From: Streptomyces gardneri
GTDB lineage: Bacteria > Actinomycetota > Actinomycetes > Streptomycetales > Streptomycetaceae
Direction: 5' to 3'
Assembly (NCBI RefSeq): GCF_006539185.1
Contig: NZ_BJMN01000048.1
Coordinates: 1 to 64,000, forward strand
DNA: 64,000 nucleotides
Of the stretch, positions 7,147 through 16,019 are shown piece by piece. The notes beneath the pieces are model-generated. The model ran no database searches and was not told the origin of the DNA. It saw nothing but the letters and a program-made list of their open reading frames with translations. The position numbers and the translations under genes were made by a program. Each line of letters begins with the position of its first letter. Positions within the stretch are counted from its first letter, which is position 1.

Positions 7147-10100
7147 TCACACCCGCTCCCTCTCCGTTTCCGCCTCGCCGATGAAGGTGCTCCACAGCGC
7201 CGCGTACCGGCCGCCCAGGGCGAGCAGTTCGTCGTGGGTCCCGTCCTCCGCGACCCGCCCGTGGTCCATCACGACCACCCGGTCGGCGCGGGCCGCCGTG
7301 GTCAGGCGGTGGGCGACGACGAGCGTCGTCCGGCGACCCGCGAGCCGGTCGGTGGCCTGGTTGACCTGGGCCTCGGTGGCGAGGTCGAGGGCCGCCGTGG
7401 CCTCGTCGAGGAGCAGGACGTCCGGGTCGACGAGCTCGGCGCGGGCGAGCGCGATGAGCTGGCGCTGCCCCGCCGAGAGGTTCCGGCCGCGCTCGGCGAC
7501 CTCGTGGAGGTAGCCGCCGTCGAGCGTGGCGATCATGTCGTGGGCGCCGACCGCGCGGGCCGCCGCCTCGACCTCCGCGTCGGTCGCCTCGGGGCGGCCG
7601 TAGGCGATGGCGTCACGGACGGTCCCGGCGAAGAGGTACGCCTCCTGGGGGACGACCCCGAGCCGGTGGCGGTACGCGGTGAGGTCCAGGTCCCGCAGGT
7701 CGGTGCCGTCGGCGGTGACCCGCCCGCCCGTCGGGTCGTAGAACCGCGCGACCAGCTTGACCAGGGTCGACTTGCCGGCGCCGGTCTCGCCGACGAAGGC
7801 GACGGTCTGCCCGGCCGGGATCCGCAGGTCGATGCCTGTAAGAGCTTCTTCCTTGGAGTCGTACGCGAAGGACACGTCCTCGAAGGCGATCTCGCCGCGC
7901 AGCGACGTCACGTCCCGGGGCGCGTCGGCGGCGGCCGTCGACGTCGGCTCCTGGAGCAGCTCCTGCATCCGCTTCAGCGAGACCGCGGCCTGCTGGTAGC
8001 CGTCGAAGACCTGCGAGAGCTGCTGCACGGGGGCGAAGAACAGGTCGATGTAGAGGAGGTAGGCGACGAGCGCGCCGGTGGTGAGGGTGCCGCCGTCGAT
8101 GCGGTTCGCGCCGACGATCATGACGGCCGCGGCGGCCACCGAGGACAGCAGGGTCACGAAGGGGAAGTAGATCGAGATCAGCCACTGGCCGCGGACGCGT
8201 GCCTCGCGGTACTCGTCGCTGCGGGCGGCGAAGCGCTCCGCGCCCGAGCGCTCGCGGCGGAAGGCCTGCACGATCCGCAGTCCGGTGACGGACTCCTGGA
8301 GGTCGGCGTTGACGACGCTGATCCGCTCGCGCGCCAGCTCGTACGCCCGCACGCTCGACCGGCGGAAGAAGTACGTGGCGACGGCGAGGACCGGCAGGGT
8401 CGCGAAGACGACCAGGGCGAGCTGGAGGTCGAGCACGAGCAGCGCGACCATGATCCCGAAGAAGGTCACGACCGAGACGAAGGCGGTGACCAGACCCGTC
8501 TGGAGGAAGGTGGAGAGCGCGTCCACGTCCGTGGTCATGCGGGTCATGATCCGGCCGGTGAGCTCGCGCTCGTAGTAGTCCAGGCCGAGCCGCTGGAGCT
8601 GGGCGAAGATCTTCAGACGCAGGGCGTAGAGGACCCGCTCGCCGGTGCGGCCCGTCATGCGGGTCTCGGCGGTCTGCGCGACCCACTGCACGAGCACGGT
8701 GACCAGGGCGAGCGCGGAGGCCGCCCAGACGGCGCCGACCGCGAGCCGGTTCACGCCCTCGTCGATGCCGTGGCGGATCAGGACCGGCAGCAGCAGGCCG
8801 GCGCCCGCGTCGAGCGCGACCAGGCCGAGGCTGATGAGCAGCGGGACGCCGAAGCCGCGGAGCAGCCGGCGCAGGCCGTACGTGTCCTCGGGCGAGACGG
8901 CGCGGGCCTCGTCGATCCCGGGGGTGTCGGTGGCGGGCGGCAGGGCCTCGACGGCGGCGAGCAGCTCGGGGGTGGCTCCGGGGGCCGGGCTCTCCTCGGC
9001 GGCGCCGTCCCGTACCCACAGGGCCGGGGTGATGCCCCGCTCGGCGTCGAACTCGGCGTCGAGCTCGGCCCGCAGCGTGGCGTCCTCGGGGACCTCGGCC
9101 GGGAGCACGTGGCCCGGCGAGACCGCGCCGAGCTCGTCGGGGTCGGTGAGGAGGCGGCGGTAGAGCGCGGAGCGCTCCTCCAGCTCCTCGTGGGTGCCGA
9201 TGTCGGAGAGCCGCCCGTCGTCGAGGACGGCGATGCGGTCGGCGAGACCGAGGGTGGAGCGGCGGTGGGCGATGAGGAGGGTCGTACGGCCCTCCATGAC
9301 CGACTTCAGGGCCTCGTGGATCTCGTGCTCGACCTTGGCGTCGACGGCGGAGGTGGCGTCGTCGAGGAGGAGGAGCCGGGGGTCGGTGAGGATCGCGCGG
9401 GCGAGGGCGACGCGCTGGCGCTGGCCGCCGGAGAGGGTGAGGCCGTGCTCGCCGACCTTGGTGTCGTACCCCTCGGGCAGCTCGGCGACGAACCGGTCGG
9501 CCTGGGCGGCGCGGGCGGCGGTCTCGATCTGCTCCTGGGTGGCGTCGGGGGCGCCGTACGCGATGTTGGCGCGGATCGTGTCGGAGAAGAGGAACGAGTC
9601 CTCCGGGACGAGTCCGATCGCGGCGCGCAGGGAGTCGAGGGTGAGCTCGCGGACGTCGTGGCCGCCGACGAGGACGGCGCCGTGGGTGACGTCGTAGAAG
9701 CGGGGCAGGAGGAGCGAGACGGTGGACTTGCCGGAGCCGGAGGCGCCGACGACGGCGACGGTCTCGCCGGAGCGGATCTCCAGGGAGAAGCCGTCGAGGA
9801 CGGGACGCCCCTCGTCGTAGGCGAAGGAGACGCCGTCGAACTCGACGGTGGCCGGGGCGTCGGCCGGGAGCTCCTTCGTCCCGTCCTGGATGACCGGCTC
9901 GGTGTCGACGAGGTCGAGGACCCGCTCGACGCCCGCGCGGGCCTGCTGGCCGACGGTGAGGACCATGGCGAGCATCCGGACCGGGCCGACGAGGGACGCC
10001 AGGTAGGCGGAGAAGGCGACGAAGGTGCCGAGGGTGATCTGCCCCTTGTAGGCGAGCCAGCCGCCGAGGGCGAGGACGGCGACCTGGCCGAGGGCGGGCA

Positions 10101-10899
10101 CGGCCTGGAGGGCGGGGGTGTACTTCGCGTTCAGCTTGATCGTCCGCAGCCGGCCGGCGAAGAGCTTGCGCCCGGCCTCGCGGATCTTGCCGGTCTCCTG
10201 GTCCTCCTGGCCGAAGCCCTTGACGACCCGGACGCCGGTCACGGCCCCGTCGACGACGCCGGCGACCACGGCGGCCTGCTGCTGCGCGTGCCAGGTGGCC
10301 GGGTGGAGGCGGGTGCGGCTGCGCTTGGCGATGAACCAGAGGGCGGGGGCGACGGCGAGCGCGACGAGGGTGAGGGGGATGGAGAGCCAGGCCATGACGG
10401 CCAGCGAGATGACGAAGAGGAGGACGTTCCCGATCGTCATCGGGAGCATGAAGAGAAGGCCCTGGATCAGCTGCAGGTCGCTCGTGGCGCGGCCGACGAC
10501 CTGCCCGGTGGACAGCTCGTCCTGCCGCCGCCCGTCGAGGCGGGTGATGGTCCCGTACATGTCGGTACGGAGGTCGTGCTGCACGTCGAGGGCGAGGCGG
10601 CCGCCGTAGTAGCGGCGTACGTAGGTGAGGACGTACACGAGGACGGCGGCGCCTATGAGGAGCCCGGTCCAGACGCCGAGGTCCCGGGTCTTGGTCCCGA
10701 TGACGTCGTCGATGATCACCTTGGTGACGAGCGGCACGAGGGCGAGGACGGCCATGCCGACGAGCGACGACCCCAGCGCGAGCACCACGTTGGTCTTGTA
10801 GCGCCACGCGTAGCCGGTCAGCCTGCGCGCCCAGCCCTGTTGCCGTTCGTCCGTCTGTTGTTGCCGTTCGTCCGTCTGTTTCTGCCCCGCCGCCGCCAC
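7147..10899 (-). CDS. fused ABC exporter with two TMD-NBD halves (heterodimeric multidrug type)
   Basis: A 1250-residue fusion of two half-exporters in the order TMD1 (about 30-330), NBD1 (350-585), linker, TMD2 (about 680-970), NBD2 (1000-1235). NBD1: Walker A GASGSGKS at 385-392, signature LSGGQ at 489-493, Walker B LLLLD ending at 513. The catalytic Glu position is Asp514, and the Q-loop residue is Glu433 instead of Gln. NBD2: Walker A GETGAGKS at 1037-1044, signature LSAGQ at 1141-1145, canonical Asp1165-Glu1166. One ATP site is therefore degenerate, as in heterodimeric drug exporters. GTG start at 10899 after GGGAGG. A TDERQQ motif is duplicated near the N-terminus. Likely exports drugs, lipids or a peptide; the substrate is unknown. 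Confidence 0.93.
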   Translation of the reverse strand: MAAAGQKQTDERQQQTDERQQGWARRLTGYAWRYKTNVVLALGSSLVGMAVLALVPLVTKVIIDDVIGTKTRDLGVWTGLLIGAAVLVYVLTYVRRYYGGRLALDVQHDLRTDMYGTITRLDGRRQDELSTGQVVGRATSDLQLIQGLLFMLPMTIGNVLLFVISLAVMAWLSIPLTLVALAVAPALWFIAKRSRTRLHPATWHAQQQAAVVAGVVDGAVTGVRVVKGFGQEDQETGKIREAGRKLFAGRLRTIKLNAKYTPALQAVPALGQVAVLALGGWLAYKGQITLGTFVAFSAYLASLVGPVRMLAMVLTVGQQARAGVERVLDLVDTEPVIQDGTKELPADAPATVEFDGVSFAYDEGRPVLDGFSLEIRSGETVAVVGASGSGKSTVSLLLPRFYDVTHGAVLVGGHDVRELTLDSLRAAIGLVPEDSFLFSDTIRANIAYGAPDATQEQIETAARAAQADRFVAELPEGYDTKVGEHGLTLSGGQRQRVALARAILTDPRLLLLDDATSAVDAKVEHEIHEALKSVMEGRTTLLIAHRRSTLGLADRIAVLDDGRLSDIGTHEELEERSALYRRLLTDPDELGAVSPGHVLPAEVPEDATLRAELDAEFDAERGITPALWVRDGAAEESPAPGATPELLAAVEALPPATDTPGIDEARAVSPEDTYGLRRLLRGFGVPLLISLGLVALDAGAGLLLPVLIRHGIDEGVNRLAVGAVWAASALALVTVLVQWVAQTAETRMTGRTGERVLYALRLKIFAQLQRLGLDYYERELTGRIMTRMTTDVDALSTFLQTGLVTAFVSVVTFFGIMVALLVLDLQLALVVFATLPVLAVATYFFRRSSVRAYELARERISVVNADLQESVTGLRIVQAFRRERSGAERFAARSDEYREARVRGQWLISIYFPFVTLLSSVAAAAVMIVGANRIDGGTLTTGALVAYLLYIDLFFAPVQQLSQVFDGYQQAAVSLKRMQELLQEPTSTAAADAPRDVTSLRGEIAFEDVSFAYDSKEEALTGIDLRIPAGQTVAFVGETGAGKSTLVKLVARFYDPTGGRVTADGTDLRDLDLTAYRHRLGVVPQEAYLFAGTVRDAIAYGRPEATDAEVEAAARAVGAHDMIATLDGGYLHEVAERGRNLSAGQRQLIALARAELVDPDVLLLDEATAALDLATEAQVNQATDRLAGRRTTLVVAHRLTTAARADRVVVMDHGRVAEDGTHDELLALGGRYAALWSTFIGEAETERERV

Positions 10900-11077
10900 G
10901 AGTGGCCTCCCGTTCGTCCTTCTCTACCGGAAGGCCCAACACGCCTGGGCTGCTATTTCATCCCGCCGCAACAAACCGAGCGACTGCTCGGTCCAGGGTC
11001 GCGGGGACGCCGGGCCGGGTAGGAAGCCGGGGGGCCGCCGTCCGGGCGGTGCCGCGGTCGGACCGGAAGGGGAGTTC

Positions 11078-11449
11078 ATGGCGCGGGTCGAGGAAGGGAT
11101 GCCGTACGGGTGGGGGCGGCTGTACGCGGCGTTCCACGTCCTTGAGGGGCTTGCCCGGGGCAGGACGGAGTTGGGGCTGCCGGCGAAGTTGAAGGAGACC
11201 GTCGGCCGTCCCCGGACCACGTTCGAGAGCCTCCTGGGCAAGGCGGGGATCCAGGTGCTCGCGGCCCGCGAGAAGGGCGGCGACCGGGCCCGGGCCGTCG
11301 AGACGGTCTTCGCGGACGTGGCGAAGCTGATACGCCCGGAGCCGATGATCCGGAGGGGACTGAGCCAGGCGGAGGCCGAGGAGTTCCGCCAGGGGTACGA
11401 GCACCAGCTCGGCCTGTACCGCGCCGAGTGGGAGGCGCTCGTCGTCTGA
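11078..11449 (+). CDS. conserved hypothetical protein
   Basis: A 123-residue soluble, mainly helical, charged protein (MARVEEGMPYGWGRLYAAFHVLEGLARGRTELG...). No signal peptide, membrane segment or known motif. The ATG at 11078 follows GGAAGGGGAG. It ends against a perfect palindromic terminator and is divergent from the ABC exporter. Function not recognised. Confidence 0.65.
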   Translation: MARVEEGMPYGWGRLYAAFHVLEGLARGRTELGLPAKLKETVGRPRTTFESLLGKAGIQVLAAREKGGDRARAVETVFADVAKLIRPEPMIRRGLSQAEAEEFRQGYEHQLGLYRAEWEALVV

Positions 11450-11452
11450 GGT

Positions 11453-11486
11453 CGGTGCCCCGCCTCCCCGGGGAGGCGGGGCACCG
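11453..11486. terminator. perfect 34-bp palindromic bidirectional terminator
   Basis: CGGTGCCCCGCCTCCCC is followed immediately by its exact complement, giving a 17-bp stem with no designed loop. It sits between the convergent stops at 11449 (+) and 11497 (-). Confidence 0.8.
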
Positions 11487-11496
11487 GCCCCCGGGC

Positions 11497-13179
11497 TCAG
11501 AGGTGCGTCGGTTCGAACATCCTCAGGAGGGCCGGGAGGACGACCACCGACGGGCCGGGGGTCGCGAGGGCCTTCGCCAGGTCGGCCGTCAGCGTCTCGG
11601 GGGTCGTCCCGGTCGCCGGGACGCCGAAGGACTCGGCGAGCGCGACGAAGTCCGGGCGGGCGAGCTCGGTGCCCGTGGTCTCGCCGAAGGCGTCCGTCAT
11701 GTACTCGCGGAGGATGCCGTAGCCGCCGTCGTCGACGATCAGCCACGTCACGTCGAGGCCGTACTGCTTCGCCGCGGCCAGCTCCGCGATCGAATACATC
11801 GCGCCGCCGTCGCCGGAGACCGCGAGGACCGGCACGGACGGGTCCGCGACGGCCGCGCCGAGGGCGGCGGGGAAGGCGTAGCCGAGGCCGCCGGCGCCCT
11901 GGGCGGAGTGCATCGTGTTCGGGTGCCGGGCGTCGAAGGCCGACCACGCCCAGTACGACAGGATCGTCATGTCCCAGAAGCTCGGGGCCCGGTCCGGCAG
12001 CGCCTCGCGCACCGCCGCGACGACCCGCTGCTCCAGGCCGAGGTCCTGGGCGGCGATCCGCTCCCGGACCTTGCCCAGGACGGCCGAGACCCGCTCGGCG
12101 GCGGTCGGGTCGGTGCGCTCGCCGACCGTCTCCAGGAGGGCCTGGAGGGCGAGCCGGGCGTCCGCGTGGATGCCGAGCGCCGGGTGGTTGGACTCCAGCT
12201 TCCCGGCGTCGGCCTCGATCTGGATCACCCGGCCGCGCGGGGCGAAGGTGTGGTAGTTCGAGGAGAGCTCGCCGAGGCCCGAGCCGACGACGAGGACGAC
12301 GTCGGCGTCCTCCAGGAAGTCGGTGGTGTGCCGGTCCTCCAGCCAGGACTGGAGCGAGAGCGGGTGCTCCCAGGGGAAGGCGCCCTTGCCGCCGAAGGTG
12401 GTGACGACGGGCGCGTCGATCCGCTCGGCGAGCGCGCGGAGCTTGCCGGAGGCGTCGGAGCGTACGACTCCGCCGCCGGCGATGATCACGGGCCGGGCGG
12501 CCTTCGTCAGCAGGTCGGCCGCGACGGCCGTGAGCTCGGGCCGCGGGGCGGCCTCCTCGGGTGTCGCGTCCATCGCCGTGACCACGGGCAGCAGGGTCTC
12601 CGCGAGGAGCACGTCCTGCGGGATCTCCACCCACACCGGCCCGTGCGGGGCCGTCAGCGCCGACTCCCAGGCCGCCGCGATCGCGGACGGGATCTGGGAC
12701 TGCGTACGGACCGTGTGGACGGACTTCACGACGTCCCGGAAGGAGGCCTGCTGGTCGCGCAGCTCGTGCAGATAGCCGTGCCGGCCCCCGCCGAGCCCCG
12801 CCACCGGGATCTGGCTGCCGATCGCGAGCACCGGGGCCGAGGCGGCGGCCGCCTCCTGGAGCGCGGCGAGCGACATGAGCGCGCCGGGCCCGGTGGAGAG
12901 CATCAGCGGGGCCGCCTCGCCGGTGATCCGGCCGTACGCGTCGGCGGCGAAGCCCGCGTTGTTCTCGACGCGGAGTCCGACGTACCGCAGGGAGGAGCGG
13001 CGCAGGGCGTCGAACATGCCGAGCGCGTGCTGACCGGGCAGGCCGAAGACGGTGGTCGCGCCGAGGCCGGAGAGGGTCTCGACGACGAGGTCGCCGCCGG
13101 TGCGCCCGGCGGGCGGGTTCAGGGCCGCCTCGGTCTGTGCGGCGGTCGGTCGCAGGACCAGGTCGTGGTCGTGGGTCAT
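11497..13179 (-). CDS. thiamine diphosphate-dependent enzyme (acetolactate synthase-like)
   Basis: 560 residues with the three ThDP domains: N-terminal PYR (about 28-195; cofactor-activating Glu72 in RVENNAGFAADAYGR), central (about 215-345), and C-terminal PP (about 390-550; GDGGAMYSIAEL...). The second half of the Mg/ThDP motif, normally Asn-Asn 24-27 residues after GDG, reads Asp-Asp (LIVDDGGYG). The ATG at 13179 follows AAGGGGACC. It lies downstream of the agmatinase-family gene on the same strand, so it probably acts on a 2-oxo acid or aldehyde intermediate of guanidino/amine catabolism. A true biosynthetic acetolactate synthase is unlikely because no regulatory subunit or ilv gene is nearby. 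Confidence 0.85.
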   Translation of the reverse strand: MTHDHDLVLRPTAAQTEAALNPPAGRTGGDLVVETLSGLGATTVFGLPGQHALGMFDALRRSSLRYVGLRVENNAGFAADAYGRITGEAAPLMLSTGPGALMSLAALQEAAAASAPVLAIGSQIPVAGLGGGRHGYLHELRDQQASFRDVVKSVHTVRTQSQIPSAIAAAWESALTAPHGPVWVEIPQDVLLAETLLPVVTAMDATPEEAAPRPELTAVAADLLTKAARPVIIAGGGVVRSDASGKLRALAERIDAPVVTTFGGKGAFPWEHPLSLQSWLEDRHTTDFLEDADVVLVVGSGLGELSSNYHTFAPRGRVIQIEADAGKLESNHPALGIHADARLALQALLETVGERTDPTAAERVSAVLGKVRERIAAQDLGLEQRVVAAVREALPDRAPSFWDMTILSYWAWSAFDARHPNTMHSAQGAGGLGYAFPAALGAAVADPSVPVLAVSGDGGAMYSIAELAAAKQYGLDVTWLIVDDGGYGILREYMTDAFGETTGTELARPDFVALAESFGVPATGTTPETLTADLAKALATPGPSVVVLPALLRMFEPTHL

Positions 13180-13248
13180 GGACGGTCCCCTTGGGCGTGG
13201 CATGGCGTGGTCGTGCGGTGCGGCCCGGCGGCCCGGCCCGGCGGTTAC

Positions 13249-13328
13249 GGCGTCTCTTCCGGATCCTGCCGGGCTCGCGGGGTCTGGCACGCACGCTCCC
13301 TGATCCGGCCTGATCCGGAAGAGACGCC
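13249..13328 (-). repeat. short copy of an intergenic inverted-repeat element (MITE-like)
   Basis: The ends are a perfect 17-bp inverted repeat (13249-13265 with 13312-13328, GGCGTCTCTTCCGGATC and complement) around a 46-nt centre. Read on the minus strand it contains TCAGGCCGGATCAGGGAGCG and GACCCCGCGAGCCCGGC, both found in the same order and orientation in the longer element at 46197-46356. This looks like an internally shortened copy of that element. It sits between the agmatinase and ThDP genes and could fold as a strong hairpin in their transcript. Confidence 0.7.
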
Positions 13329-13351
13329 CTGACGCCGGGCCGGAGGGGAGG

Positions 13352-14329
13352 TTACTTCGCCTCGCGGCTCGCCGCGATCTGACGGGACATGATCGTCGTC
13401 AGCTCGTACGCGGTGTGCGAGGCGGCGACGGCGGTGATCTCGGCGTGGTCGTAGGCCGGGGCGACCTCGACGACGTCGGCGGAGACCAGGTTGCAGGAGG
13501 AGAGGCCGCGCAGGATCTCCAGGAGCTCGCGGGAGGTCATGCCGCCGGCCTCGGGGGTGCCGGTGCCGGGCGCGTGGGCCGGGTCGAGGCAGTCGATGTC
13601 GATGGAGATGTAGAGCGGGCGGTCGCCGATGCGCTGGCGGAGCTGGTCGGCGACCTCGTCGGCGCCGCGGCGGTAGATGTCCGCCGAGGTGACGATGCCG
13701 AAGCCCATCTTCTCGTCGTCGGTGAGGTCCTGCTTGCCGTAGAGCGGGCCGCGGGTGCCGACGTGGGAGAGCGCCTCGGTGTCGAGGATGCCCTCCTCGA
13801 CGGCCCGGCGGAACGGCGTGCCGTGGGTGTACTCGGCGCCGAAGTACGTGTCCCAGGTGTCGAGGTGCGCGTCGAAGTGGAGCAGGGCGACGGGGCCGTG
13901 CTTCTTGGCGACGGAGCGCAGCAGCGGCAGCGCGATGGTGTGGTCGCCGCCGAGGGTCATCATGCGGGCGCCGGTGCCGAGGATCTCGTCCGCGGCGGCC
14001 TCGATGGTCTCGACGGCCTCGTTGATGTTGAACGGGTTGGCGGCGATGTCACCGGCGTCCGCGACCTGGGCGAGGGCGAAGGGGGAGGCGTCCTGCGCCG
14101 GGTTGTAGGGGCGCAGGAGGCGGGAGGCCTCGCGGATGGCGTTGCCGCCGAAGCGGGCGCCGGGGCGGTAGGAGACACCGCTGTCGAAGGGGACGCCGAC
14201 CACGGCGATGTCGGTGGTGCCGACCTCGTCCAGTCGCGGCAGCCGCGCGAACGTCGCGGGACCGGCGTACCGCGGGGTGCGGGACGAGTCGATCGGGCCG
14301 CGCGGGGTGTTCTGCTCGCTGCTGCTCAT
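13352..14329 (-). CDS. speB: agmatinase / guanidinobutyrase (ureohydrolase family)
   Basis: A 325-residue arginase-fold enzyme releasing urea from a guanidino compound. The binuclear manganese ligands are present: GGDHTI, DAHLDTW and SIDIDCLDPAHAPGTGTPEAGG. The ATG at 14329 is preceded by AGGAGG. The first in-frame start further upstream would run into the divergent promoter. The neighbourhood (a ThDP enzyme downstream, a divergent PucR regulator) suggests catabolism of arginine-derived guanidines, so the substrate may be guanidinobutyrate rather than agmatine. Family membership is firm; substrate is inferred. Confidence 0.9.
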   Translation of the reverse strand: MSSSEQNTPRGPIDSSRTPRYAGPATFARLPRLDEVGTTDIAVVGVPFDSGVSYRPGARFGGNAIREASRLLRPYNPAQDASPFALAQVADAGDIAANPFNINEAVETIEAAADEILGTGARMMTLGGDHTIALPLLRSVAKKHGPVALLHFDAHLDTWDTYFGAEYTHGTPFRRAVEEGILDTEALSHVGTRGPLYGKQDLTDDEKMGFGIVTSADIYRRGADEVADQLRQRIGDRPLYISIDIDCLDPAHAPGTGTPEAGGMTSRELLEILRGLSSCNLVSADVVEVAPAYDHAEITAVAASHTAYELTTIMSRQIAASREAK

Positions 14330-14396
14330 GGTCGGGTCCTCCTGGGGTGTGGGTGGGTCCGGCTCGACAGTAAGTGGCCCGAAAGCGACATTGAAG

Positions 14397-14418
14397 TGTA
14401 CGTTCCCTCCACTGTACG
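14397..14418. promoter_or_regulatory. direct TGTACG repeats in divergent promoter
   Basis: TGTACG occurs at 14397-14402 and 14413-14418, 16 bp apart, in the 118-bp gap between the agmatinase-family gene and the divergent PucR gene. Spacing of about one and a half helical turns makes them a candidate activator site. This is inference. Confidence 0.35.
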
Positions 14419-14447
14419 GACAGCGGATGTACGAAGGGTCCACCCTG

Positions 14448-16007
14448 ATGAGCTCGCCGAGCGCACCGACCTCACCCGACCCCGGCTCCACTCCCCCCGC
14501 GCCGCCGGTCCCGCTGGCCGCACTGCTCGCCCGCCGGGACCTCGGGCTCCGGCTGCTCACCGGTTCCGGGGACGTACCGCTGCACTGGGTGCACACCTCG
14601 GAGATGGCCGACCCGTACCCGTACCTCCTCGGCGGCGAGCTGCTCATGACGGCGGGCGTGCAGCTCACCGACCCGGCGCACTACGTGGAGCGGGTGGTGG
14701 AGGCGGGGGCCGCGGCGCTCGGCTTCGGTGTGACGCCCGTCTACGACACGGTCCCGGCGGAGCTCGTCGAGGCCTGCGCGCGGCGCGGCCTCCCGCTGGT
14801 CGAGGTCCCGCCGAGGACCCCGTTCACGGCGGTGGCGCGGGCGCTGTGGCGGCTGATGGCGGAGGCCAGGCTGCAGGAGCTGCGCCGGGTGACGGAGGCA
14901 CAGCAGTCCCTCGCGGCGGCCGCCGCCCGGCCGGCCCCCGTCCCGGCGGTGCTCGGCGCCCTCGCCTCCCGCCTCGCGGGGCGGGCGGTGCTCTTCGGGG
15001 CGGACGGTACGGAGTCGACGGCGGCCGGCCGGGAGGTCCCGCCCGAGGCGGCCCGGGCCCTGCGCGAGCTCACGGGGGTGCTCGGCCCGCACCCCGGCGG
15101 GGCGCCCGCCAAAGGTCCCGCCTCGGCGAGCGGGGACGGCGGCGGGTGGCGGCTCGCGGCGTACGCGCTGGGCGGCGGGGACGGTCTGACGCTCGGGGTG
15201 GCGACGGAGCGGCGCGACCCCGGCGACCACACGATCGCGGGCGTCGCGGTGGTCCTGCTCTCGCTTCTCACGGCCCCGCACCGGGGCGCGGACGTGACGG
15301 TACGGGACGGGGCCCTGGTCCGGCTCCTCCTGGGCGCGGCCCCGGAGGACGTCGCGGCGGCGCTGGGCCCGGGGCCCTGGACGGTGGTCCACGCCCGCGG
15401 CGGCGACGGCACCCCGTTCGCGGCGACGGCGCTGGCGGCGGCCCTGGGGACCCCGCTGATGGACGCGGGGACGGGGACGGGCATGCGTACGGCTACGGGC
15501 ACGCCCCCGGATACCGGCACCGGCGCGACGGACGCCGAAGGCGCACCCGGCGGAACTCCCGCGGCCGCCCCCTCCCCCGTACGCCTCCTCCTCCCCGCCT
15601 CGGCGCCCCTCACCGCCCAGCCCGGGTGGACGCTCGGGGCCGCCGCCCCCGCCCACGCCCGGGACCTCCCCGCGGCCGACGCGGAGGCCGCGCGGGCGCT
15701 GCGGCGCGCGGAGGCCTCCCGTACCCCCCTGGCCCGGCACCGCCCCGCCGGGTTCGCGGGGCTCGTGGACCCGGCGGAGGCCGCCGCGTACGCCCGCGCC
15801 CTCCTCGCCCCGCTCGCCGAGCCGCTGACCGAGACCCTGCGGGTCTGGCTCTCGCTGCACGGCAGCTGGGACCGGACGGCGGCGGCGCTGGACGTCCACC
15901 GCAACACCGTCCGGCAGCGGATCACCCGCTGTACCGCGCTCCTGGACCGGGACCTGGACGACCCGGACGTACGGATGGAGCTGTGGTTCGCCCTGCGGCT
16001 CGGCTGA
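14448..16007 (+). CDS. PucR family transcriptional regulator
   Basis: 519 residues. The N-terminal PucR sensory domain spans about 15-130 (LTGSGDVPLHWVHTSEMADPYPYLLGGELLMTAGVQL), then a variable, alanine/glycine-rich middle. A C-terminal PucR helix-turn-helix covers the last 60 residues (SLHGSWDRTAAALDVHRNTVRQRITRCTALL). The ATG at 14448 has GAAGGG 10 nt upstream; the ATG at 14427 is possible. It is divergent from the agmatinase-family gene, so it is the likely purine/amine-responsive regulator of that gene and the ThDP gene. Confidence 0.9.
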   Translation: MSSPSAPTSPDPGSTPPAPPVPLAALLARRDLGLRLLTGSGDVPLHWVHTSEMADPYPYLLGGELLMTAGVQLTDPAHYVERVVEAGAAALGFGVTPVYDTVPAELVEACARRGLPLVEVPPRTPFTAVARALWRLMAEARLQELRRVTEAQQSLAAAAARPAPVPAVLGALASRLAGRAVLFGADGTESTAAGREVPPEAARALRELTGVLGPHPGGAPAKGPASASGDGGGWRLAAYALGGGDGLTLGVATERRDPGDHTIAGVAVVLLSLLTAPHRGADVTVRDGALVRLLLGAAPEDVAAALGPGPWTVVHARGGDGTPFAATALAAALGTPLMDAGTGTGMRTATGTPPDTGTGATDAEGAPGGTPAAAPSPVRLLLPASAPLTAQPGWTLGAAAPAHARDLPAADAEAARALRRAEASRTPLARHRPAGFAGLVDPAEAAAYARALLAPLAEPLTETLRVWLSLHGSWDRTAAALDVHRNTVRQRITRCTALLDRDLDDPDVRMELWFALRLG

Positions 16008-16019
16008 GCCGCGGCCGGG

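Noticed and set aside
7234..11022. 1262-codon open frame antisense to the ABC exporter
   Set aside because: It mirrors the codon bias of the exporter, is Gly/Asp/Val/Arg-rich, and has no domain. It is a GC-rich antisense shadow.
11497..13179. Biosynthetic acetolactate synthase (ilvB)
   Set aside because: No ilvN/ilvC neighbours, altered NN motif, and placement with an agmatinase-family gene and PucR regulator.
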